DNA of 64,000 bases. Source: Actinomadura oligospora ATCC 43269. GTDB taxonomy: Bacteria > Actinomycetota > Actinomycetes > Streptosporangiales > Streptosporangiaceae. Below are positions 43,731 to 51,853 of this stretch, piece after piece. Numbering within the stretch: the stretch's first letter is position 1; the number at the start of each line of letters is the position of its first letter. The DNA lies in the NCBI RefSeq assembly GCF_000518265.1, contig NZ_KI912410.1:1084981-1148980 (forward strand), in the 5' to 3' direction. Made by a program: the position numbers and the translations under genes. The notes below the pieces were generated by a model. The model ran no database searches, had not been told where the DNA came from, and was given only the letters and a program-made list of their open reading frames with translations.

Positions 43731-44267
43731 TCAGAGCCCGCGCATCATCAGCAGCGCGTAGGCGGCCACGCTCGCGTCGTCGGTGATCTCCCCGCGCAGG
43801 ACCATGTCCTGGAACTGGGTGCGGGAGAAGAACCCCTGCCGCATGTCCTGCTCCTCGAGCTCCCGTTCGTGCGGGCCCTGCTCGAGCTCGGTCGCCGCGA
43901 ACACGTTGAACCCGTTGGTCGACGCCCCCACCGACGCGTGCAGGAACCCGAGGTGCCGCATCTTCCCGGCCCGCAGCCCCGTCTCCTGGACGAGCTCGGC
44001 CCGCGCCAGCTCCTCCGGATCCCCCTCGGCCCGGTTCGGGAACGACCCCTGCGGAAAGTTCCAGCACCGCCGCCCGACCGGGTACCGGAACTCCTCCACC
44101 ATCACGAACCCGTCGTCCTGCATGGGGATGACCAGGGCGAAGTCCGGCCGGTCGACGACCCCGTAGATCCCCCGCGACCCGTCCGGCCGCTCGACCTCGT
44201 CCTCCCGGAGGAGGAACCAGGGGTTCTCGTACACGACCCGGCTGCTCACCTGCCTGATGCTGCTCAT
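43731..44267 (-). CDS. NUDIX hydrolase
   Basis: The 178-residue protein resembles ADP-ribose/ADP-sugar pyrophosphatases: VVDRPDFALVIPMQDDGFVM, RYPVGRRCWNFPQGS, and a NUDIX-box region PEELARAELVQETGLRAG that departs from the strict GX5EX7REUXEEXGU consensus (ELVQETG in place of REUXEEXG). ATG 44267 is chosen; GAGG lies 3 nt upstream, slightly short. It is convergent with the TNT-protein gene. If that protein releases ADP-ribose, an ADP-ribose hydrolase next door would be notable, but the pairing may be chance. Confidence 0.85.
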   Translation of the reverse strand: MSSIRQVSSRVVYENPWFLLREDEVERPDGSRGIYGVVDRPDFALVIPMQDDGFVMVEEFRYPVGRRCWNFPQGSFPNRAEGDPEELARAELVQETGLRAGKMRHLGFLHASVGASTNGFNVFAATELEQGPHERELEEQDMRQGFFSRTQFQDMVLRGEITDDASVAAYALLMMRGL

Positions 44268-44405
44268 GGCCCTCATCATCCCGGACCCGCCACGACCGCC
44301 GGCGCCACCCGCCGGAGGGGTGCGAATGGGGCGTCCGCTTCGACGGAAGTACGTGCCAAGTGATCGCTCCGGTTTGGGGCGGAGGTGACTCATCGGTGGA
44401 ATGGA

Positions 44406-46010
44406 ATGAACATGACATTGTCGAGATTCGTGGGGCATATGTGGGGCGTCCGCGGAGTGGTGGTCGGAGTGGCCGCCGCGACCGTGATTTCGGCGCTTCC
44501 CGCCGCCGCCGTCGCGGGGCCGGGCGGGCCGCCGTCCGGAGCGCACACCGGGAGGCCCGCGCCGGGAAGGGCGGCGCAGCTCGAGGAGTTCGTCCGGGAG
44601 ACCTTCAGGGGGGCCACCGCCGACCCGCGGTTCCACGCCTACGGGGCCGCCTGCCTGACCGGCGCGCCACGGACCTCGCCGCCGCCGGGGATCCACCATC
44701 CGCTCGGCGGCTGCTCCGACTACGTCGGGGCGGGGGTGCCGCCGGGGAACGCCGCGCCGCACGGGTACCTGCAGCTGACCGATGCCGCGAACGACCGCGA
44801 GGGGTCGGTGCTGTTCGACACGCCGATCCCGTCCAAGGACGGCCTGCGGGTCACCTTCGAGCAGTGGCAGTACGCCACGACCACCGTGCGTCCCGCGGAC
44901 GGCATCTCGTTCTTCCTCACCGACGGAACGTACGACCTGTCCAACCCGGGCCCGTTCGGCGGCAGCCTCGGCTACGCGCAGAAGTGGCCGGACGACGACC
45001 CGGGCCAGACGTTCCTGCCCGGTGTCGGGCACGGATACGTGGGCGTCGGCCTCGACGTCCTCGGCAACTACTTCGGCGACTGGGAGCATCGCGGCAACGG
45101 CTGTCCTGAGCGGTCGCCCGCGGGCACCAGCATCCGCGTCCCGGCTCCGGGTGCGAACATGGTGACGGTGCGCGGGCCGGGCAACGGCACCGAGGGGTAC
45201 TGCTGGCTGGACGCCACGACGACCAACAGGAGCACCACGCCGCCGTGGCCGTCCACGCTGCCCGGGGAGTTGCAGGGGCCGACCACGTCCCTGCCCCCCG
45301 GCGTCTCACCCCAGGAGGCCGAGGCCCTCCTCGAGCCGAGCAAGCGGACCGTCCGCGTCGAGGTCACACCGGCGCCCGACCCGAAGATGTCGGTCGACAT
45401 CGACTTCAACGACGGCGACGGGTTCCAGCGGGTCCTCGACTTCGACGCGCCCACGCCGGTGCCGGAGAGCTACCGGTTCGGCTTCGGCGCGTCCACGGGC
45501 CTGTGGACCGACGTCCACCTGATCCGGAACCTGCTCGTGGAGACGCAGCGTCCGCCGGTGCCGCCTCCGCCTCCGCCCCCGCCGCCGCCCCCGCCGCCGC
45601 CTGTGCACCACCCACAGCTGGTCCTGTCGAAGGACGCCGAGCCGTACGCGGTCCGGCCCGGGCAGCGCATCCACTACACGATCACCGCGCGCAACGTCGG
45701 ACGCGGCGACTTCACCTCGGAGGATCCGGCGCACTTCACCGACGACCTGCGAAGACTCCTGCGCTACGCGAGGTACGACCATGACGCGAGAGCCAGTCAC
45801 GGGGACGTGGACCTCCGCGACGGCGTCCTGCACTGGCGCGGACCGCTCCGCGCCGGACACAGGGCGACCATCAGGTTCAGCGTGACCGTCAAGCGAAGTA
45901 CCAGAGGCGGAACGCGCGTCCGCAACAGGGTCGTCTCGGCCCTGCAGCCGCACTGCCGCAGCGAGTGCAAGACCGTCACGCCCGTCCTGCCGCGCGGCCC
46001 CATGAAGTAA
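44406..46010 (+). CDS. Secreted L-type lectin-domain protein with C-terminal DUF11-like domain
   Basis: The 534-residue protein begins with a signal peptide (hydrophobic about 17-38, ending AAAVAG). An L-type-lectin-like domain follows (about 85-335: LQLTDAANDREGSVLFDTP, VRPADGISFFLTDGT, GYVGVGLDVLGNY). A run of 14 prolines (about 388-401) leads to a DUF11-like beta domain (LVLSKDAEPYAVRPGQRIHY, about 407-515). It is probably a surface or secreted carbohydrate-binding protein. ATG 44406 is favoured with GGTGG upstream; GTG 44385 and ATG 44412 are alternatives. Confidence 0.8.
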   Translation: MNMTLSRFVGHMWGVRGVVVGVAAATVISALPAAAVAGPGGPPSGAHTGRPAPGRAAQLEEFVRETFRGATADPRFHAYGAACLTGAPRTSPPPGIHHPLGGCSDYVGAGVPPGNAAPHGYLQLTDAANDREGSVLFDTPIPSKDGLRVTFEQWQYATTTVRPADGISFFLTDGTYDLSNPGPFGGSLGYAQKWPDDDPGQTFLPGVGHGYVGVGLDVLGNYFGDWEHRGNGCPERSPAGTSIRVPAPGANMVTVRGPGNGTEGYCWLDATTTNRSTTPPWPSTLPGELQGPTTSLPPGVSPQEAEALLEPSKRTVRVEVTPAPDPKMSVDIDFNDGDGFQRVLDFDAPTPVPESYRFGFGASTGLWTDVHLIRNLLVETQRPPVPPPPPPPPPPPPPPVHHPQLVLSKDAEPYAVRPGQRIHYTITARNVGRGDFTSEDPAHFTDDLRRLLRYARYDHDARASHGDVDLRDGVLHWRGPLRAGHRATIRFSVTVKRSTRGGTRVRNRVVSALQPHCRSECKTVTPVLPRGPMK

Positions 46011-46019
46011 GGGACGCGA

Positions 46020-46080
46020 CGACCCGCGGTAAGGGAGGTCGCGACCTGCGGTAAGGCGGGGCGGACGCCGGGCCTACGAT
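46020..46080 (+). promoter_or_regulatory. Direct repeats, palindrome and -10 element before the FGE-like gene
   Basis: CGACCCGCGGTAAGG (46020-46034) recurs with one change at 46042-46056, 22 bp apart (two helical turns). Between and into them is the perfect palindrome AGGTCGCGACCT (46036-46047). TACGAT at 46075-46080 is a -10 placing the transcript start at the GTG codon. A regulator site is likely. Confidence 0.5.
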
Positions 46081-46086
46081 CACGAC

Positions 46087-46731
46087 GTGATGATCGACAT
46101 CCCGGCGGGCACGGTGACCCTGTCCGACCGCCGGACGAGCCGCCGCTGGCAGGTCGGACTGGACGCCTTCCGGATCGCCGCGCTGCCCGTGACCCAGGAG
46201 CTGTACGCCCGGGTCACGGGCAGCCGTCCGTCCGCCGCGCCGGGGGACCTGCTGCCCGTCGAGAACGTCTCCTGGTGGGACACGATCCACTTCTGCAACT
46301 CCCTGTCCGAACAGGACGGCCTCCTGCCCGCCTACCGCGTCCACGGCGACGAGGTCGAATGGGACCGGTCCGCTGGCGGATACCGGCTCCCCACCGAGGC
46401 CGAATGGGAGTACGCCTGCCGCGCGGGCACGAGCGGCCCCCACTACGCTCCGCTGGACGACATCGCCTGGTACCGGGAGAACTCCGGCGAACGTCCCCAC
46501 GAGGTCGGCACCAAGCAGCCCAACGCCTGGGGCCTGCACGACATGCTCGGCAACGTCTGGAACTGGTGCTGGGACCTTTACGACCCCGAGGTGTACGGCG
46601 CCTACCGCGTCCTGCGCGGCGGCGGATGGTTCGACGAGCACTGGAGCTGCCGTGCGTCCGCCCGCCGCCGCAGTCACCCCACCTACCGCGTCGACGACGT
46701 CGGCTTCCGCGTCGCCCGCTCAGGCGCGTGA
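46087..46731 (+). CDS. Formylglycine-generating-enzyme (SUMF/FGE-sulfatase) family protein
   Basis: The 214-residue protein has family landmarks LPVTQELYARVTG, VENVSWWDTIHFCNSLS, YRLPTEAEWEYACRAGTSG, WGLHDMLGNVWNWCWD and VLRGGGWFDEHW. True sulfatase-activating FGEs carry two cysteines after RGGS/GGW; here only one is seen (EHWSCRASARR), so sulfatase activation is unlikely and another oxidative or binding role is probable. It is shorter than standard FGE. GTG 46087 (or ATG 46090) lacks a ribosome-binding site and seems leaderless. Its stop abuts the convergent gene without a gap. Confidence 0.88.
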   Translation: MMIDIPAGTVTLSDRRTSRRWQVGLDAFRIAALPVTQELYARVTGSRPSAAPGDLLPVENVSWWDTIHFCNSLSEQDGLLPAYRVHGDEVEWDRSAGGYRLPTEAEWEYACRAGTSGPHYAPLDDIAWYRENSGERPHEVGTKQPNAWGLHDMLGNVWNWCWDLYDPEVYGAYRVLRGGGWFDEHWSCRASARRRSHPTYRVDDVGFRVARSGA

Positions 46732-48027
46732 TCAGAAGGTCTTGCTGGTCGTCGTCAGGTAGGGGCCCTGAGCGGGCAGGTACAGCCGGAAGTAGTAGCC
46801 CTTCCCCAGCTTGAGGCCGCTGAAGTAGACGAGGCCGTTCTTGCCCGTGGTGGTGGTCCGGTACCAGTGCCAGGTCTTGGTGCCCGCGCGCCGGTAGTAC
46901 AGCCCGACCTTGAGGCCCTTCATCGTGGAGAACGAGTGCTGGCCGTCGTACCAGTCCTGGAGGCGGCCGTTCACCTGGGTGCCACGCCTCGACCGTGAGG
47001 CGGAGACGGTCTCGAAGTGGCCCTGGTCGGTGGTGGTATGGACCACGTTTCCGCTGGTGCTGGGCAGGTTCGCCTCGTCGCGGACGACGCGGGCCTGCCA
47101 GTCGGCCGTGCCGAGCAGACCGTAGACCGGGATCGAGAAGTTCCCGAAGTCGTCGGTCTGCATCCCGCCGTAGGAGTGCCAGGTCGTCGAGCCCTTCGCC
47201 CGGTAGTACAGAGCCACGATGGGGGACTGCGCGGGGCCGCCCCAGTGCGAGCCGTGGCCCCACTGCACCCGTCCGGTGGCGTAGGCCTCGTGATGGGCCT
47301 CGGTCTTGGACGGCATTACGAACGCGACGAACCGGGTGTCGTCGTACGCCTGGACGATCCGCCCGTCGGAACCGTCCGACGAGTAGTAGGCATGGGAACC
47401 GGCCACGGGCTGGGCCTTCCACACGTCCGGTGCGGTGACCGTGGCCGGGATGCTGAAGCGCCCGTCGTCGCCGGTCATGCCGCGCTGGGGCGCGCTGGGA
47501 GTGAGGCTGATCGGGACGTGGGGGAGCGGCTTCCAGACGCCGTCCAGAAGGATCTGCGCCACGCCGGAGAAGGTGACCGTGGTGCCCGCGCGCACCGACG
47601 ACGGCGTCGGGTCGAGCAGGACGCGGGTTCCCGCGCGATCGGCCCTTTCCGACGCGATCGTGCCCCGGGACGACTGGTGGCCGTCGTCCCCGGCGAACGC
47701 GGCGGTCAGCGTGCCGCCGGACGGCAGGTCCACGGTCGCGGAGAACGTGCCGTCCGCGCCCGTCCTGGCGGCGCCGACCGTCGTGCCGTTGAGCCGCACG
47801 TCGACGGACGCGCCGCCGAGGGGCTGCCACTCGCGCTGGACGAGCTGCCGCAGCAGGCCCCGGACGGTGACCGTCCGGTGCTCGTAGCTGACGGTCGTGC
47901 TGGACGTGGACAGGTCCGTGAACTGGGTGCCGACCGTGGTGGCGGCGTACGCGGCGGGCTGGAGGGGGAGGGACGCGGCGACCGTGACGGCGGTCGCGGC
48001 GAGGGAGAACAGAGCGGAACGGCGCAC
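46732..48027 (-). CDS. Secreted multi-domain beta-sandwich (Ig-like) protein
   Basis: The 431-residue protein begins with a signal peptide (RRSALFSLAATAVTVAASLP, ending AAYAA near 29). Successive domains look like bacterial Ig-like units (VTVRGLLRQLVQREWQPLGG; TVTFSGVAQILLDGVWKPL; LYYRAKGSTTWHSYGGMQTD; LYYRRAGTKTWHWYRTTTTG). The last two W-rich units are related to each other. No catalytic motif is seen; an adhesin or wall-associated role is inferred. GTG 48027 has GAGG 5 nt upstream. The stop is directly next to the stop of the convergent FGE-like gene. Confidence 0.8.
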   Translation of the reverse strand: MRRSALFSLAATAVTVAASLPLQPAAYAATTVGTQFTDLSTSSTTVSYEHRTVTVRGLLRQLVQREWQPLGGASVDVRLNGTTVGAARTGADGTFSATVDLPSGGTLTAAFAGDDGHQSSRGTIASERADRAGTRVLLDPTPSSVRAGTTVTFSGVAQILLDGVWKPLPHVPISLTPSAPQRGMTGDDGRFSIPATVTAPDVWKAQPVAGSHAYYSSDGSDGRIVQAYDDTRFVAFVMPSKTEAHHEAYATGRVQWGHGSHWGGPAQSPIVALYYRAKGSTTWHSYGGMQTDDFGNFSIPVYGLLGTADWQARVVRDEANLPSTSGNVVHTTTDQGHFETVSASRSRRGTQVNGRLQDWYDGQHSFSTMKGLKVGLYYRRAGTKTWHWYRTTTTGKNGLVYFSGLKLGKGYYFRLYLPAQGPYLTTTSKTF

Positions 48028-48078
48028 CGAACCTCGACCTTTCTCGATAAGGAGGAGCCGATCGTACGCCCGTGATGA

Positions 48079-49044
48079 TCAAGCGGGAGGGCGGGGTCCG
48101 CCTTCGGCCGCGGACGCCGCGCGGACGGCCAGTTCACGCAGGTGGTCGGCCAGTTCGGGAGGAGAGTGCACCTCGAAACGGCAGCCGAGCATCAGCAGCC
48201 GGTTCGCGAGCCACGGGACGGTGTCGGCCCGCCCGCGCAGGCGGCAGGTGGACGCGTCGACCGGCGTGATCTCGTCCGGGTCGGCGCGCAGCGCCCGGAC
48301 GGCTTCAGCGGCGGGCATGTGCAGCGTCGCGTCCACCTCGTGGGTCGGGATGACCGAGTACAGCTTGCCCAGGACGAACGAGGCCGCGTCCCCGCCCGGG
48401 ACGTCCCGTGCCGTGCCGCGCTGCCCGGTCCGGGCGGGCTCGGAGATCCGGTCGACGCGGAACACCCGCCAGTCGTCCCGTCCGTCGTCGTAGGCCAGCA
48501 GGTACCAGCGCCGCCGCACAGGGACGAGCCGGTGCGGCTCCACGACGCGCCGCTCGTCCCGGAACAGGAAGCGCAGCCGTTCCCCGGCCGCCACGGCTCC
48601 GGCGATCACCGCCAGGACGTCCGGGTCGACGCTGGGCGCGTCCGGCTCGGGGAGTGGCGCGTCGACCGCGTCGCCGAGCGCCGACACCCGGTGCCGCAGC
48701 CGGGACGGCAGGACCTGCTCCAGCTTCGCGAGCGCCCGGACGGCGGCGGGCCCGATGCCCTCGACCGGCTGCCCGCCGACCGTCCGCAGGCTCACCGCGA
48801 CGGCGACGGCCTCCTCGTCGTCCAGCAGCAGCGGCGGCATCGCGGTGCCCGCGACCAGCCGGTATCCGCCGTCCGGGCCCATCGTGGTCTCGACCGGGTA
48901 CCCGAGGTCGCGCAGCCGCTCGACATCCCGCCGGACGGTCCGCGTCGTGACGTCCAGCCGCCCGGCCAGCTCGGTCGCCGACCATCGCCGCGGCGTCTGG
49001 AGGTGCGACAGCAGTCTGAGCAGACGCGACGAGGTCTCGGCCAT
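48079..49044 (-). CDS. WYL-domain transcriptional regulator (HTH_11 plus WYL)
   Basis: A 321-residue regulator with an N-terminal winged helix-turn-helix (SATELAGRLDVTTRTVRRDVERL, about 23-45), DGGYRLVAGTAMPPLLLDDEEA, and a WYL ligand-binding domain (VPVRRRWYLLAYDDGRDDWR, about 175-195), with the C-terminal WCX extension. Such regulators sense small or nucleic-acid ligands. ATG 49044 is clear. It stands alone, upstream of the secreted Ig-like gene on the same strand; a link is possible but unproven. Confidence 0.92.
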   Translation of the reverse strand: MAETSSRLLRLLSHLQTPRRWSATELAGRLDVTTRTVRRDVERLRDLGYPVETTMGPDGGYRLVAGTAMPPLLLDDEEAVAVAVSLRTVGGQPVEGIGPAAVRALAKLEQVLPSRLRHRVSALGDAVDAPLPEPDAPSVDPDVLAVIAGAVAAGERLRFLFRDERRVVEPHRLVPVRRRWYLLAYDDGRDDWRVFRVDRISEPARTGQRGTARDVPGGDAASFVLGKLYSVIPTHEVDATLHMPAAEAVRALRADPDEITPVDASTCRLRGRADTVPWLANRLLMLGCRFEVHSPPELADHLRELAVRAASAAEGGPRPPA

Positions 49045-49146
49045 ACCGCCCGGATCCTACTCGTCCAGAACAGCTCAACCCGGGCGACCACCTCCGCCAC
49101 CTGCCCAGACGCCGCCCGTTGCGCTGACCGCCTCCGGAAACCACGA

Positions 49147-49175
49147 AGACGGCCGCCGCACAGCGACGACCGTCT
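49147..49175 (-). terminator. Terminator after the M48 protease gene
   Basis: 13-bp stem with two G-T pairs (49147-49159 with 49163-49175) and a 3-nt loop, downstream of the minus-strand M48 gene and upstream of the WYL gene. Confidence 0.55.
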
Positions 49176-49186
49176 CCCCGAAGGGG

Positions 49187-50224
49187 TCAGTCGGACGAGG
49201 AGCCCCCGCCGTTCGCGCGCCGTCCGATCCGGTCGAACAGGCCGCCCGCGGCGTTCGCCGCCGCGTCCGCGATGTCGCGGACCTTCCCCACGAACGGGTC
49301 GGCGCTGGACTCCCAGGACTCGCGGTACGCCCGGGCCGCGTTCTTGACCTCGTCGCTGATCGAGGCGCTGGAGTCGTCGTCGCGGCGCGGGTAGTTCCCG
49401 GCCAGGATGCTCTGGTACTCGCCCTCGCGCGCCCACTTGTCGACCTCGGCGAACCGGATCACCGAGTACGGGTGCGACTGGTTCAGCAGGTTCAGGAACT
49501 TCAGGAACCCGTCCCGGACGTCCCCGGCCGCGTCGTACTCGCGCGCCTGCGCGAGGAACGCCTCGGCGTTCATCTCCGACAGCCGGGTGCCGCCCGCCAG
49601 CTTCATCATGACGCGCTTGGCGGCCTCGAGGTCCTGCCCGCAGAGCAGGCCGGCGCGGTCGGCCGACAGCTCGGCCTTCCGGAACCACTCGCGCAGCCCC
49701 ATGATGATCGCCGCGATCCCGATGTTGCCGAGCGGCAGCCACGCCAGCCGCGACCCGAGCTGCATGAGGATCATCATCATCGTCTGGTAGACCGCGTGGC
49801 CGGACAGGATGTGCCCGACCTCGTGCGCGATGACGAACCGCAGCTCCTCGTCGTCGTGCAGGTCGAGCAGCCCGGTCGTCACGACGATGAACGGGTGGTC
49901 GGAGCCGATCGCCATCGCGTTGGCGCGCGGGTCCTGCATGACGTAGATCTCGGGGACCTCGGGCAGGTCCAGGATGTAGGCGGCGTCGCGGACCATGTCG
50001 TGCAGGTTCCGGAACTGGTCCTCACCGGCGCGGACGGCCCCGCCGAGGAAGGTCAGCCGGATGGCCCGCTCGTTGAAGAGCCCCGACATCTTCCGCAGGA
50101 CGACGTCGAACCCCGTGAGCGAGCGCAGCGCCACCAGCGCCGAGCGGTCAGCGGGGTGTTCGTAGGCCCGGGAGCTGATCCCCGGGAAGCGCGTTCGGGC
50201 TCGGTCCGGTGTGTTGGTCGTCAT
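49187..50224 (-). CDS. M48 family zinc metalloprotease
   Basis: A 345-residue peptidase with the zinc motif HEVGH (134-138) and third ligand Glu185 (RKAELSADRAG), the M48 arrangement. The hydrophobic stretch around 146-178 may be membrane-associated. The C-terminal ~60 residues are charged and Ser/Gly-rich. ATG 50224 is chosen; ATG 50233 is an alternative, and neither has a clear ribosome-binding site. Substrate unknown. Confidence 0.92.
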   Translation of the reverse strand: MTTNTPDRARTRFPGISSRAYEHPADRSALVALRSLTGFDVVLRKMSGLFNERAIRLTFLGGAVRAGEDQFRNLHDMVRDAAYILDLPEVPEIYVMQDPRANAMAIGSDHPFIVVTTGLLDLHDDEELRFVIAHEVGHILSGHAVYQTMMMILMQLGSRLAWLPLGNIGIAAIIMGLREWFRKAELSADRAGLLCGQDLEAAKRVMMKLAGGTRLSEMNAEAFLAQAREYDAAGDVRDGFLKFLNLLNQSHPYSVIRFAEVDKWAREGEYQSILAGNYPRRDDDSSASISDEVKNAARAYRESWESSADPFVGKVRDIADAAANAAGGLFDRIGRRANGGGSSSD

Positions 50225-50358
50225 GTCCGGCATGGTAAGTCCGACGAACGCGGAGAACCCGAGGTTCCCGGACCGCGCGTCCGGCACCGGCCCCGCCTTC
50301 CGGGGCCGCCACCCTGGCCTTCCTCATCCGACAGGGATCCCGACCACGAGTGGACGTC

Positions 50359-50388
50359 TGGACTTACCGAACGATCGGTCAATAAAGT
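50359..50388 (+). promoter_or_regulatory. paaK promoter with PaaR/TetR-type operator
   Basis: TGGACT (50359-50364), 18-bp spacer and TAAAGT (50383-50388). Between them is ACCGAACGATCGGT (50366-50379), of the form ACCG-N2-CG-N2-CGGT, with flanks at 50362-50383 matching the PaaR site of Corynebacterium as I remember it in all but one position. Placement inside the promoter fits repression by a TetR-family PaaR relieved by phenylacetyl-CoA. Confidence 0.6.
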
Positions 50389-50469
50389 CGTGCGCCCGGA
50401 GCGTGTGACGCGCTTCACTTCACAATGGACGACACCGGACGAGAACGACGCCCGGACGAGGAGGCGCGG

Positions 50470-51786
50470 ATGTTCGACCCCAAGGCCGAGGCGATGTCCG
50501 TCGATGAGCGGGCCGCCCTGCAGCGGCACCGCGTGTGGGGGATGATCGACCGGCTGCTCGCGGCGGACGGCCCCCAGGGGCGGCGGCTCCGCGAGGCGGG
50601 GGTCGACGGCGGCGCGGACGTCCACCTGGACGACCTGCCCCGCCTGCCCTTCACCACCAAGCAGCAGCTCTGGGACGCCTACCCGTTCGGCATGGTCGCC
50701 GTCCCGCAGGACCAGGTCGCCGCCGTGCACGGGTCGTCCGGCACGAAGGGCCGTCCGACGCTCGTCGCCTACACCCGCGCGGACCTGGACCTCTGGGCCT
50801 CCATGTGCGCGCGGTCGCTGGCCTGCGCCGGGGCCGACGCGGGCAGCGTCGTCCACAACGCCTACGGCTACGGGCTGTTCACCGGCGGCATGGGCATCCA
50901 CCAGGGCGCGGTGAAGTTCGGCGCGACCGTCGTCCCCATGTCGGGCGGCATGACCGACCGCCAGGTCCGGATGATCGCCGACCTGCGTCCGGACATCCTG
51001 ACCTGCACGCCCGCGTACGCGCTCCGGCTCGGCGAGGCCGCCGCCGAGGCCGGCGCCGACGTGTCGTCCCTCAGGGCCGGGATCTTCGGCGCGGAACCCT
51101 GGTCGGAGGAGCTGCGCACCGCAATCCAGGCCGTCCTGCCGCTGAAGGCGCTCGACATCTACGGCCTGTCCGAGATCATCGGCCCCGGCGTCGCGACCGA
51201 GTGCCTGGAGCAGAACGGCCTGCACGTCAACGAGGACCACTTCATCGTCGAGGCCGTCGACCCCGCGACCGGCGAGCCCGTCCCGGAGGGCACTCCCGGC
51301 GAGCTGGTCTTCACCACGCCGACCAAGCAGGCCCTGCCGCTCGTGCGCTACCGGACGGGCGACGTGGCGTCCCTCACCCGCGGCGACTGCGACTGCGGCC
51401 GGACCCTCGTGCGCATGAGCAAGGTCATGGGCCGCGCGGACGACATGCTCGTCGTCCGCGGCGTGAACGTGTACCCGAGCGAGATCGAACGCGTCCTGCT
51501 CGGTTCCGGCCTGGTCGCCCCGCACTACCAGATCGTCGTGGACCGCCGCGAGGAGGCCGCCGTCCGCCTCGTCGTCGCCTGCGAGGCGCTCACCGGGGAC
51601 GACCCGTCCGCCGAACTCGCCCACCTCCTGCGCGAGGGCCTCGGCCTGCACGCGGACGTCGCCGTCCTGCCCGCCGGGGACGTGCCGCGCGTCGAGGTGG
51701 GCAAGGCCGTCCGGGTCGTCCACTGGACGGAGGGCGCCCCACCCCTCCCCGGCCTCGCCGACCAGGCCGTCCCGCCGTCGAGCTGA
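50470..51786 (+). CDS. paaK: Phenylacetate-CoA ligase
   Basis: Activates phenylacetate with ATP and CoA. The 438-residue ANL-superfamily enzyme shows the AMP-binding loop HGSSGTKGRPTLVAYT, YGLSEIIGPGVATEC, VRYRTGDVASLT and the CDCGRTLVR-MSKVMGRADDML hinge. Length and motifs match PaaK. ATG 50470 has GAGGAGG about 6 nt upstream; ATG 50425 is less likely. No other paa genes or PaaR regulator are in the window. Regulation is likely through the operator in its promoter. Confidence 0.94.
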   Translation: MFDPKAEAMSVDERAALQRHRVWGMIDRLLAADGPQGRRLREAGVDGGADVHLDDLPRLPFTTKQQLWDAYPFGMVAVPQDQVAAVHGSSGTKGRPTLVAYTRADLDLWASMCARSLACAGADAGSVVHNAYGYGLFTGGMGIHQGAVKFGATVVPMSGGMTDRQVRMIADLRPDILTCTPAYALRLGEAAAEAGADVSSLRAGIFGAEPWSEELRTAIQAVLPLKALDIYGLSEIIGPGVATECLEQNGLHVNEDHFIVEAVDPATGEPVPEGTPGELVFTTPTKQALPLVRYRTGDVASLTRGDCDCGRTLVRMSKVMGRADDMLVVRGVNVYPSEIERVLLGSGLVAPHYQIVVDRREEAAVRLVVACEALTGDDPSAELAHLLREGLGLHADVAVLPAGDVPRVEVGKAVRVVHWTEGAPPLPGLADQAVPPSS

Positions 51787-51840
51787 TCCGCCCGCCCGAC
51801 CGCCCGAGGACCCGCCGCCCGAGCGCCTCGCTCCGCTGGC

Positions 51841-51846
51841 TATTCT
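51841..51846 (+). promoter_or_regulatory. nadD -10 element, leaderless arrangement
   Basis: TATTCT lies 7 nt before ATG 51854, so transcription would begin at the start codon. No ribosome-binding site is seen. Confidence 0.45.
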
Positions 51847-51853
51847 CGTCGGC

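Noticed and set aside
42944..44267. TNT toxin with the NUDIX gene as its immunity gene
   Set aside because: NUDIX proteins are not known TNT inhibitors and the genes are convergent with a terminator between; only a metabolic link via ADP-ribose is possible.
43731..45089. Extension of the NUDIX ORF upstream to 45089 (452 codons)
   Set aside because: The extra N-terminal part overlaps the lectin gene antisense and lacks motifs; the NUDIX domain starts at ATG 44267.
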